A stretch of 64,000 nt of DNA, taken from Dyella tabacisoli. Lineage in GTDB: Bacteria; Pseudomonadota; Gammaproteobacteria; Xanthomonadales; Rhodanobacteraceae. The first letter of the stretch is position 1; each line of letters begins with the position of its first letter. The notes under the pieces were generated by a model. It was not told where the DNA came from and ran no database searches. It saw nothing but the letters and a program-made list of their open reading frames with translations. The DNA is taken from NCBI RefSeq assembly GCF_003350925.1, contig NZ_KZ857183.1, forward strand, positions 111,564 through 175,563, written 5' to 3'. Made by a program: the position numbers and the translations under genes. Below are positions 44,236 to 53,400 of this stretch, in pieces.

Positions 44236-44943
44236 TCAGTGCGTGGTGCAACCCGTTTGGCAATTGCAAGTCGTGACATTCTTGCCATCCGTGCACATGA
44301 CGCCACCACCAGGGTTATCGGCTGATGCCGCCGCTCGCTTGCAGGTCGACTTGGGTCCGTGCGCCGAGCAGGCGAAAGCCGGCGGAGAGGTGGTTGCCGG
44401 CGGCACCGTGCATGTCGCGGAGCAGTCGGTAATGCTGGCGTCGGCACCCGGCGGCGGAACCGGCGGGTTGCCACCCCGCACGATGGCAAAGCCCTTGTTG
44501 CACGCGGCCCCGACAACGCCGGGTCCGTCGCAGGATCGGGCATTCTGCGACCACATATCCGCCTGTGAATCGATCACCGTATAAGTGCCGGCAGGCAATT
44601 GCTGGCCCCCAACGGACGCGATCCAATTTTCGAAGCCCGGCGAGGCCGGCTGGGTGGTGACCGGGAAAGGTCCCGCCACCATGCTGCCGCTTGCATCTCG
44701 GAGACCGATCGACTTGCCGGCAGGAGCCGCACCTGCCCGATGGTAGGTCTGGATCTCATCAATCGTCGCCGGTGCGCTCAGTAAAAATCTGGGCGAGCAA
44801 TTGACTACGGGCTGCTGGCAGTTATTCACCTGCGCCCGGTTCGTGTTGTTAAATAGATCGGCAGCCTTGCTTGTATTCGGCATCCCGATAAACATGAGAA
44901 GCGCGTAGATCAACGCCACGGCCCAACTTCTATAGTGCTGCAT
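44236..44943 (-). CDS. Secreted Cys-rich hypothetical protein
   Basis: The 235-residue product has a signal peptide (WAVALIYALLMFIGMPNTSKA). The mature protein starts with a beta-rich domain of about 130 residues (LSAPATIDEIQTYHRAG, LRDASGSMVAGPFP, LPAGTYTVIDSQADMW). A Pro/Cys-rich tail holds most of the twelve Cys (DCSATC, FACSA, STCKR, TTCNCQTGC), so several disulfides are likely. The first part resembles the beta-sandwich of secreted proteins of unknown role. The ATG at 44943 has an AGGGG site nearby. It lies behind the thioesterase gene on the same strand with a 223-nt gap, and is probably separate from it. No function is assigned. Confidence 0.78.
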   Translation of the reverse strand: MQHYRSWAVALIYALLMFIGMPNTSKAADLFNNTNRAQVNNCQQPVVNCSPRFLLSAPATIDEIQTYHRAGAAPAGKSIGLRDASGSMVAGPFPVTTQPASPGFENWIASVGGQQLPAGTYTVIDSQADMWSQNARSCDGPGVVGAACNKGFAIVRGGNPPVPPPGADASITDCSATCTVPPATTSPPAFACSAHGPKSTCKRAAASADNPGGGVMCTDGKNVTTCNCQTGCTTH

Positions 44944-45166
44944 GACAACACCCCTGAAGCTCACAATGTGGGCGGTAATCTATCCCCGATCGCGGCAAGC
45001 AGCAAACTTTCATGCCATTTATACAATCGCCAGATAATCCAGCGGTTGTGAGTAATAAAACTTTATCCAGGCCGTATCTACCTGGTAAGGCCCACGGAAC
45101 CCGACTTATGCTCCGTGAGCCGACGGGTAGCTATCGCGCATCTCGCCGCCACAGCCCATTCCCGCA

Positions 45167-45985
45167 TTAGGCACCACCGCCAACGGTATCCATGGCGACC
45201 GATTTCAACCCAGTTGTCGCGGCCCGATGCATCACTTTTGCCAGCACGGCATCAATGGCGCCCGCGATCTTGTACTCATCCTGATGAAGAAAGAAATGGC
45301 CGCCAGGGAATAGTTGCACCTCGCAACTGCCCTTGGTATGGCCGGACCATGCATAAAGCGATTCGGACTCCACGGTATTGTCGGCGTCGCCACCGAAAAC
45401 GCTGAGGTCGCAAGCCACCGGCGCGGTGTTCTTATGCAGATACTTTTCGGCCATCTTGAAGTCCGAACGCAGCATCGGTATCAACAGGTCCAGCAGATCA
45501 TCGTCGGCGAGAACGGATTCGGGTGTGCTGCCGTAATTGTGCAGCTCACGGATGAGTTCGCTCTTGGGCAGATCGTGCGTCATCGGTTTCAGGCGCGGCA
45601 AATGGGGCGCTCGCGAACCGGAAATAATCAGGTGTGCCGGAACCACGGCGCCCGCGCGTTCAAGCCGCTGGGTCACGGCAAAGGCAAGCTTGGCGCCGAC
45701 ACTATGTCCGAAGAAGACCAGACTGTGCGTCGGTACAGCCACTCTTTCGCGCAGGAGGGCTTGCTCTATTTCGTCGGCGGCGTGATCCAGGTCGTCGATC
45801 AAGGGCTCATTGAAACGCTTGCCGCGACCCGGCAGATCGATCGCCACGATGCGCACGTCGCTGGCGATGAGTTTGCTCAACTCACGATAGAAGCCGGAGT
45901 TTCCGCCGGCGTGATGAAAGAACACGAGCGTGAGCCTGGATGCGCTGGCTTGCTTCAGCGTAGTAAACCAATGTCCGGTGTGCAT
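45167..45985 (-). CDS. Type II thioesterase of NRPS systems
   Basis: The 272-residue alpha/beta hydrolase matches external (type II) thioesterases such as GrsT. These free stalled or misprimed carrier proteins. It has LVFFHHAGGNSGFY near the start, AIDLPGRGKRFNEP, the nucleophile Ser in FFGHSVGAKLAF, an Asp in FGGDADNTV and the His in FPGGHFFLHQDE. The usual GHSMG is GHSVG here. AAGGA lies 6 nt before the ATG. It is 30 nt downstream of the ridA-like gene and probably cotranscribed with it, divergent from the mbtH-NRPS operon. The linkage supports a role in proofreading that NRPS. Confidence 0.93.
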   Translation of the reverse strand: MHTGHWFTTLKQASASRLTLVFFHHAGGNSGFYRELSKLIASDVRIVAIDLPGRGKRFNEPLIDDLDHAADEIEQALLRERVAVPTHSLVFFGHSVGAKLAFAVTQRLERAGAVVPAHLIISGSRAPHLPRLKPMTHDLPKSELIRELHNYGSTPESVLADDDLLDLLIPMLRSDFKMAEKYLHKNTAPVACDLSVFGGDADNTVESESLYAWSGHTKGSCEVQLFPGGHFFLHQDEYKIAGAIDAVLAKVMHRAATTGLKSVAMDTVGGGA

Positions 45986-46015
45986 GAAGATCCTTGAGGC
46001 ATGTCCTGATGACTG

Positions 46016-46441
46016 TCAATGAGAGTTTGATCTGGGCGAATACGCAATGGCCTTGATCTCGATCACCAATCCAGGCCTGGCGAGGCCGGCGACCTCCAGC
46101 GCGGTCCAGGCCGGAAAAGGCGCACGGAGATAGCGCCCTTTGATCTCCACGAACTTCTGCAGGTGTCGTTGCATATGTACGTGATAGCTGACCAGTTCGA
46201 CGGCTTCGTCGAGCGACGATCCGGCGGCCTCAAGCACGATCTTCAAACGATCGAAAGCATTGACCATCTGCATATCGTCCTGCTCGGGCTGCGAGCCGTC
46301 GGGGTTCAGGCCGATCTGGCCCGCAGCGTAGACGAAATCTCCCGCCCGCACCGCGGCCGAATAACCGAACTTGTCGAAGATGGAGGTGCCGTCGGCCGCC
46401 ATAAATGCCGAGCCGACGGGATTTATACCTTCTCTTTTCAT
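46016..46441 (-). CDS. RidA/YjgF family protein with altered active site
   Basis: The 141-residue protein has the RidA fold: FSAAVRAGDFVYAAGQIGL-like sequence, QMVNAFDRLKIVLEAAGSSLDEAVELVSYHV and the C-terminal PAWTALEVAGLARPGLVIEIKAIA. Canonical RidA hydrolyses 2-aminoacrylate and other imines using an Arg in the PARSCVEVA motif; here that position is Trp (PAWTALEVA). This suggests a Rid subgroup with another role or substrate. GAAGGAAG precedes the ATG. It is the first gene of a ridA-thioesterase pair. Six phased GTGAA boxes lie directly upstream. Linkage to NRPS genes suggests a part in peptide biosynthesis. Confidence 0.88.
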   Translation of the reverse strand: MKREGINPVGSAFMAADGTSIFDKFGYSAAVRAGDFVYAAGQIGLNPDGSQPEQDDMQMVNAFDRLKIVLEAAGSSLDEAVELVSYHVHMQRHLQKFVEIKGRYLRAPFPAWTALEVAGLARPGLVIEIKAIAYSPRSNSH

Positions 46442-46458
46442 TTACCGCTTCCTTCAAT

Positions 46459-46522
46459 GTGAAAACCGCGTGAATATAATTATGTGAAAGTCATGTGAAT
46501 ACATGCGTGAAAATCACGTGAA
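46459..46522 (-). promoter_or_regulatory. Six helically phased GTGAA boxes upstream of ridA
   Basis: The pentamer GTGAA occurs at 46459, 46470, 46484, 46495, 46507 and 46518. The steps are 11, 14, 11, 12 and 11 nt, close to one or slightly more than one DNA turn. The array starts 17 nt before the ridA start codon (which lies at 46441 on the minus strand). Several boxes extend to ATGTGAA or CGTGAA. On the minus strand the boxes read TTCAC. This is the pattern of cooperative binding on one DNA face; the protein is unknown. Confidence 0.7.
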
Positions 46523-46546
46523 GACTTCTAAAAATAATCTGCAAGT

Positions 46547-46564
46547 GGGTCATTGTGATGACCC
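46547..46564. promoter_or_regulatory. Perfect inverted repeat in the ridA-mbtH control region
   Basis: GGGTCAT (46547-46553), a 4-nt spacer and ATGACCC (46558-46564), followed by TTTCAC, an inverted GTGAA box. This fits an operator or a short hairpin next to the phased array. Confidence 0.55.
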
Positions 46565-47149
46565 TTTCACAGCTTCAAAATATAGGATCTTTTCCTACTT
46601 GTCCCAAGTTTGAGCAGCATGCTAGGCTCTCGAAGAGCTTGTGAGAAAAGGAGTTTTTATATAGATCCGCTTAATACTGGAAACGTGTAAACAGGACACC
46701 TGCGACGTTGCCACTAACTATCTTCGCCCTTGAAAGTGAAATCAGCGTAACGGCTGACATCAACCGGAAATGCGCCGATGGTAATTAATGGATAACGACA
46801 GCAAAGGCTTTCCAGGTTTATGGCCGGCATGATTAGGCCGAGAAGCAGATCGCAATGGAGCTATTCTGCAGACTGACGATTGAAGGATGATGAGCGGCGC
46901 CGTTGACGCCGACCCTCAGAACTCAATTCATGTGCCAGCGGGTGTCAGGGGTGGCATCGGCGAGATGGGGGAAAACAATGCATTGCTCTTGCCTGCTGAC
47001 TGTTTCAGCAGATGTTTTTTTGTTTAAAACATTGCAATCATCATTTTGAAATAGTCTTTTGATAATCAGAGGATCGAAAGATCCGTCCAGGCCAACACAG
47101 CGCATTGCAGCATGCGGTGTTTTACGATCATAAACGGGGATGGGCAACT

Positions 47150-47359
47150 GTGACTAATCCATTTGAAGATAAAGACGCTTCGTATCTTGTTCTGGTCAAT
47201 GACGAACTGCAGCATTCATTATGGCCCGCATTTGCCGAAGTGCCTGACGGATGGACTATTGCGCACCCCATAGATAATCGCCAGGCCTGCCTCGATTATA
47301 TTGAGGCGAATTGGACCGACATGCGCCCCAAAAGCCTCATTGTCGCCATGGGCGGCTAA
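47150..47359 (+). CDS. MbtH-like protein
   Basis: MbtH-like proteins bind NRPS adenylation domains and are often needed for their solubility and activity. The 69-residue product starts at GTG 47150 ([34 protein letters not shown]) and ends [17 protein letters not shown]. It keeps the NPF[ED]D start, SLWPxFxxVPxGW and the WTDMRP signature, with the three conserved Trp. The GTG is used since MbtH proteins begin at TNPF; a longer in-frame start has no family support. GGGGA lies upstream. It precedes the NRPS gene by 123 nt and is likely in its operon. Confidence 0.95.
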   Translation: MTNPFEDKDASYLVLVNDELQHSLWPAFAEVPDGWTIAHPIDNRQACLDYIEANWTDMRPKSLIVAMGG

Positions 47360-47482
47360 ACCAATCCATTCCGTTCGATGTTCGGCTGATGCCACAGGCA
47401 TCGGCATGGGTATTTATTGCCCGAAATCACGGATACGGCTGATGATCCTATTTCGCCCGTTCGCGGGTGCAGGGATGCACGC

Positions 47483-50400
47483 ATGAAAGACCGCACATAT
47501 TCCTTTATAAATAGCGAAGCCATCGCCGCGAGCGAGCAGTCCCGCCTTTTGTTGGCAGTTTCGCTGGTTTTCATGGCGCGCTACTTTCGCGCGCCGGGGG
47601 ATGCTGACGGGATATCAGTTACGCAATACCTGCCGACCGGGCAAGAGCAAGAACTGGCGCTGTTGCCGCGTTCCTCCTTCGATGGCCCAGAGAGCTTTAC
47701 CGCGCTGCTGGAAAAACTTCACTCCGGGCCTGACGTCGCCACGCTGCGGCCCTGCCTGCAGGCACTGAGTATCGACCTTGAAGCGTACCGTCATGGTGTC
47801 GATGACGGGCTCGATGCCGCCAGCGATGTGTTCTATCGATGCTTCGCCGGTTCGCGGGAGCCCTGGCAGCTCATCTGCAATCAAGTGAATGGCCGGCTGC
47901 ATGGACGGTTACGCCCTCCTGCCGGAGCGATGCCGCTCTCGCAGCAAGCGCTGGAGCTGGCACGCGGCCAACTCCAGCGCCTGCCTGCCCTGCTCGCTTC
48001 GCAGACACAGCGCGCCATGGCCGAGCTCGACCTGCTTGGCGACGACCTGCGAAAAAGCATTCTGTACGATTGGAATGCCACTGCGCAGGCCGTGCCGGAG
48101 GCTACGCTGCCGATATGGTTTGAACGACAGGCGGCGCTTACGCCCGATGCCATTGCGCTGGTCTCGGGTGAAAACCAACTGAGCTACGCCGACCTCAACG
48201 CGCGCGCCAACTGCCTGGCGCACCGCCTGATAGCCAAGGGCATAGGCGCCGAGCAGATTGTCGCCGTCGCCCTGCCCCGTTCATTGGATGCGCTGGTCGC
48301 GATTCTGGCGGTGCTCAAGAGCGGCGCCGCATATCTGCCGCTGGATCTGCATTACCCTGCCGACCGCCTGCGGCTCATGCTGGAGGATGCGCGGCCCTCG
48401 CTCGTCATCGTCGACGAAGAGCGGCGTGCCGAGCATGCCGGGCGCTACGAGATACTCCTGTCTGGGCATGATGAGGATGGTCATGCACAGCCCAATCCAG
48501 ACAACGGCTCGCGCCTGCGACCGCTGTTGCCGCAGCATCCGGCTTATGTGATCTACACCTCCGGCTCTACTGGCAGGCCTAAGGGCGTTGTTGTTTCGCA
48601 TGGCAACTTGAACCACTTCATAGCCTGGTCCGTCGGACATTTCGGCGAGCGGCTGGCACGCGTGTGGTTGACAACGTCGCTGTGCTTTGATGTATCGGTA
48701 TTCGAACTGTTCGCACCGCTGTGTTCGGGCGGGCGTGTGCAGCTCGCGCGTGACTTGCTGGCCCTGGCCGAGCAGCCGCGAGAGTACTTCGACGGGAGCC
48801 TTATCAGCGGGTCGCCCTCGGCCCTCGCCGGCCTGCTGGAGCAACCGCAGCTACCGTTGCAAGGTGTACACAGCATCGTGCTGGCCGGTGAGTCCATGCC
48901 CATGGCACTGGCCGAACGGCTGGCCCGCGAATGGCCGGACTGCCGATTGGCCGACCTCTATGGTCCGACCGAAACCACGGTCTACGCCACCGGCTGGGAC
49001 ATGGGCAGCCGGCAACTCGACGCGGCGCCTGCACCGGCGGGCATAGGCCGCCCCTTGGCGAACACCCAGGCCTATGTACTCGACCATGCCCTGCGACCGT
49101 TGCCTCCCGGCGTAGCGGGCGAGCTATATCTCGCCGGCGAAGGACTTAGCCGTGGTTACTGGAGGCGTCCGGCGTTGACCGCCGAACGCTTCGTCGCCCA
49201 TCCATTTGCACCAGGCCGACGCATGTATCGCACCGGCGATCTGGCGATCTGGCGCGCAGATGGCCAACTGGAGTATCTGGGTCGCACCGATCACCAGGTA
49301 AAGCTACGCGGGTTTCGCATTGAACTGGGGGAGATCGAGGCGGCGCTGAGCCGCGAGCCCAACGTGGCGCGAAGCGTGGTGATCGCGCGAGAAGATTCGC
49401 ATGGCCAACAACAGTTGGTCGGCTATGTGGTCGCCGCCAAAGACGTCCGGCTCGATCCCGTCGCACTGCGCAGAGCGCTGGCCGCGCGGCTGCCGGACCA
49501 TATGGTGCCGGCGGCGGTCGTGCCACTCGATGCGCTGCCGTTGACGCCCAACGGCAAGCTCGATCGCCATGCGCTGCCCGCGCCGACCTTTCTGCAGGGG
49601 GAATACCGCGCGCCACGGACACCGCAGGAAACCGCTCTTGCCACCCTGTTTGCCGGGGTGCTCAGTCTGCCGCGCGTCGGTATCGATGACAGTTTTTTCG
49701 ATCTGGGCGGCCATTCGCTGCTCGCCATGCGACTGATGAGCCGCATTCGCACCGACCTCGGCGCGGAGCTGGCCTTCCGCTCCTTGTTCGAGCATCCGAC
49801 CGTTGCCATGTTGGCGCCGCAACTGGCAGAAACCCGGCGCGCGCGCGCGCCGTTGCGCCGAATGCCGCGTCCCAGGCACCCGCCCCTGTCGTTTGCACAA
49901 CAGGGGCTATGGTTTATTCAACAACTGGAGGATCTCGGCGGCACTTACAACATTCCCGTGGCGCTGCGCTTGTACGGCACGCTGAATCGCGACGCGCTAT
50001 ATCAGGCGCTGCACGACCTGCTGGTGCGGCATGAAATCCTGCGCACGCTGTTCGTCGAAACGGAAGGCATGCCCTATCAGCACATCATGCTGGCCGATCA
50101 AGCCATTCCGGTATTCATCGAGCACGTCGTAGATGAAACCGCACTGCCGCAAGCATTGGCGGCAGCCGCCGCGCAGAGTTTCGACCTGAGCGGGCAAAGC
50201 CCGTTGCACGTGCACCTGTTCCGACTGGGCAAACAACAGCACGTGCTGCTATTGGTTTTGCATCATATTGCCGGCGACGGTCACTCGCTGACGCCTTTGC
50301 TGCACGACCTGAGCCGCGCCTACGGCGCGCGCCTTGCCAATCGCTCGCCGTCGTGGGCGCCGTTACCCGTGCAGTACGCCGACTACGGCCTGTGGCAACG

Positions 50401-53400
50401 CGAGCTACTGGGCAACGAAACTGATCCCGACAGCGTCATCGTCAACCAGGGCGCGTTCTGGCAACGCGCCCTGGCCGGCTTGCCTGAAAACTTGCCGCTG
50501 CCAACCGATCGGCCGCGTCCCTTGCGCGCCAGCCATCGAGGCGACGTGGTGCGTTTTCGCATGAACGCTGAGCTGCATCGCCGATTGCTCGCGCTGGCAC
50601 GTGAATGCCACGTCACCTTGTTCATGCTGGTACATGCCGCACTGGGTGTGCTGCTCAACCGCTACGGCGCAGGTACCGACCTGCCGATCGGCGCTCCGGT
50701 CGCCGGCCGTGGCGATGAAGCCATGCACGATCTGGTCGGCTTTTTCGTCAACCTGGTGGTGCTGCGCACCGACACTTCGGGCAATCCCACTTTTCGCGAA
50801 CTGATCGAGCGCGCGCGCGTCACCGACCTGGCCGCTTTCAGCCACCAGGATCTGCCGTTCGAACGCGTGGTGGAGATCGTCAAGCCCACGCGCAGTACCG
50901 CGCAGCATCCGTTATTCCAGGTCGCGCTGACCCAGATTCAGCATACGGCGAGCTTCGACTTCGCCGGCCAGAAGGTGCAAGCCGAAACGGTCGATGCCGC
51001 TCTCGCCAAGTACGACCTGGCCTTTGGCTTTGCCGAAGCGCGCGACGACGATGGTCAGCCGGCTGAATTACTCGGCGAAATCGAATATGCCTGCGACCTG
51101 TTCGACCGCAGCACCGCCCAGCGCATGGCCGGGCATTTCCAGCGGCTGCTGCAGATGGCGGTCGCTGCGCCAGATCGGCCGATCGGCGCTTTCGAGTTGC
51201 GTGGCGATGACGAGCGCCAACTGCAGCAGGCATGGAACGCTACGGCGCAACCGATGCCGGAAGCCTCGCTGGCCGAGCTGTTTTCGGCACAGGCGGCACG
51301 CACCCCCGATGCCATTGCCGCGAGCTGCGGCGAAACGCAGTTGAGTTATGGCGAACTGGAGCGGCGCGCCAATCGTCTCGCGCATCATTTGCAAACGCTG
51401 GGCGTGGGTCTGGACATGCTGGTAGGCGTCTGCCTGGAGCGTTCGCTGGATCTGCTGGTGGCGACCCTGGGCATTCTCAAAGCCGGCGCGGCCTACCTGC
51501 CACTGGATCCCGAATACCCGGCCGAGCGTCTGACGTACATGCTCAACGACACCATGACGCCGGTGTTGATAACTCATTCGACCCTGCTCGAACGATTGCC
51601 GTCGCACAGTAGCTGCCTGATCGCGCTCGACGAGCAGGCAGAGGTCATTGCGCAGCAGCCGGACAGCGCACCCGCGCTCGATATACGGCCTGGTCATCTC
51701 GCCTATGTGATGTACACCTCCGGGTCTACCGGCCAGCCCAAGGGCATTGCCGTTACGCAAGGCAATGTGGCCGGCCTGGCCCTGGACCGCCGCTGGCAGG
51801 ACGCCAGCCAACAACGCGTGCTGCTACATTCGCCGCAGCTATTCGATGCGGCCACCTATGAAACCTGGGCCCCATTACTGAGCGGTCGGCAAATCGTGAT
51901 TGTCCCGCCGGGCAAGACCGATATTCGCGTATTGGAACAGACCATCGTGCAGCACGGCGTGACAGGCCTATGGCTGACCGCCGGCTTGTTCCACCTGATG
52001 GTCGACGAATGCCCGGACGCTTTCGCCAAGGTGCGGCAACTGATCGCCGGTGGCGATGTGCTTTCGTCCGCCCATGTGCAACGGTTGCTGGAACGCCATC
52101 CGCAACTGCGCGTAGTCAATGGCTACGGCCCGACCGAAACCACCACCTTCGCCACCAACCACCGCATGGATGCCGGCGCAGTACAGAATGCGAACGTGCC
52201 GATTGGCGCGCCGCTGGATAACACCCAGGCCTATGTGCTGGATCACCGACTGCAAGCGGTACCCGTCGGAGTGACGGGCGAGCTGTACATCGGCGGCAAC
52301 GGTCTGGCGCGCGGTTATCTGCATCGTCCCGCATTGACTGCCGAACGCTTTGTGGCCAGCCCATTCACACCCGGCGAGCGTCTGTATCGCAGCGGCGATC
52401 TGGTGCGTTGGCTGCCCGACGGCAGCCTCGCTTTCAACGGTCGCGCCGATTACCAAGTGAAGATCCGCGGCTTCCGCATCGAGCTGGGCGAGATCGAGGT
52501 CGCCCTGCGCCAACAGGGCACGGTGCAGTCGGCGGCAGTCATTGTGCGCGAAGACCAACCGGGCCATAAGCAGTTGGTCGGTTATGCCGTGGCAGCTCCA
52601 GGCAAGATCATCGATGCCGCCGCATTGCGTCAGGCACTGTCCGCGCGCCTGCCCGACTACATGGTGCCGACAGCCATCGTGACGTTGCAGACCCTGCCGC
52701 TCACCATTAACGGCAAGCTCGATACACGGGCCTTGCCGAGGCCCGATTTCGCCACCGTAGCCATGCGTGATCCGCGCACACCGCAGGAGACGGTATTGGC
52801 GAACTTGTTCGCCGACGTATTGAAGCTGCCGCACGTCGGCATCGACGACAGCTTTTTCGATCTCGGCGGCGACTCGATCCGGGCGATCCAACTCAAAGCG
52901 CGTGCGCAGAAAGCAGGCCTCAGCTTCGAGCTGGGGGCGTTGTTCGATCACCAGTCCGTCGCCGCCCTGGCCGCGATTATCGGCGACAGCGAAACCGAAA
53001 CCACACGTGCCATCGGTCCGTACACACTGATCGAGGCGGGCGATCGCGAGCGGCTTCCTGCTGATATCGAGGCTGCTTACCCACTGAGCCAGTTGCAGGC
53101 CGGCATGCTGTTTCACAGCGACTACAGCGTCGACTCCACCCTGTACCACGACGTGGTAAGCACAGCGGCTCTGCCAACCTTCGATGAGGCCACATTGCGC
53201 GCGGCACTCGGCGAACTCAGCGAGCGTCACGAGATCCTGCGCACCAGTTTCGATGTCGACCATTACAGCCAACCGCTACAACTGGTTCATCGCCATGCGG
53301 CGACTCCGTTGAGCGTGCTGGAGCTTAATGGAGTGACAGACGACGAACGCCATGCTGAATTGAGCGCGTGGCTCGACCGGGAGTCGCGCCGTCCGTTCGA

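Larger units (their letters stand above)
46442..47149. other. Divergent control region between ridA and mbtH
   Basis: About 700 nt, lower in GC than the genes around it. It holds the phased GTGAA array (46459-46522) and an inverted repeat (46547-46564). The part nearest mbtH is AT-rich (around 47005-47075), where its promoter should lie. I find no supported gene inside. Confidence 0.6.

Noticed and set aside
46459..46522. GTGAA array considered as a CRISPR array
   Set aside because: The repeated unit is only 5 nt and the spacing 11-14 nt, with no spacer structure and no cas genes.
46630..46670. AAAAGGAGTTTTTATATAG, considered as a ribosome site of a leader peptide
   Set aside because: No start codon follows at a usable distance.
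46923..47147. Minus-strand frame of 74 codons next to mbtH
   Set aside because: It has no ribosome site or homology, and it lies in the probable mbtH promoter region.
51968..53272. Long minus-strand frames opposite the NRPS
   Set aside because: They are antisense to conserved NRPS domains and have no family features.
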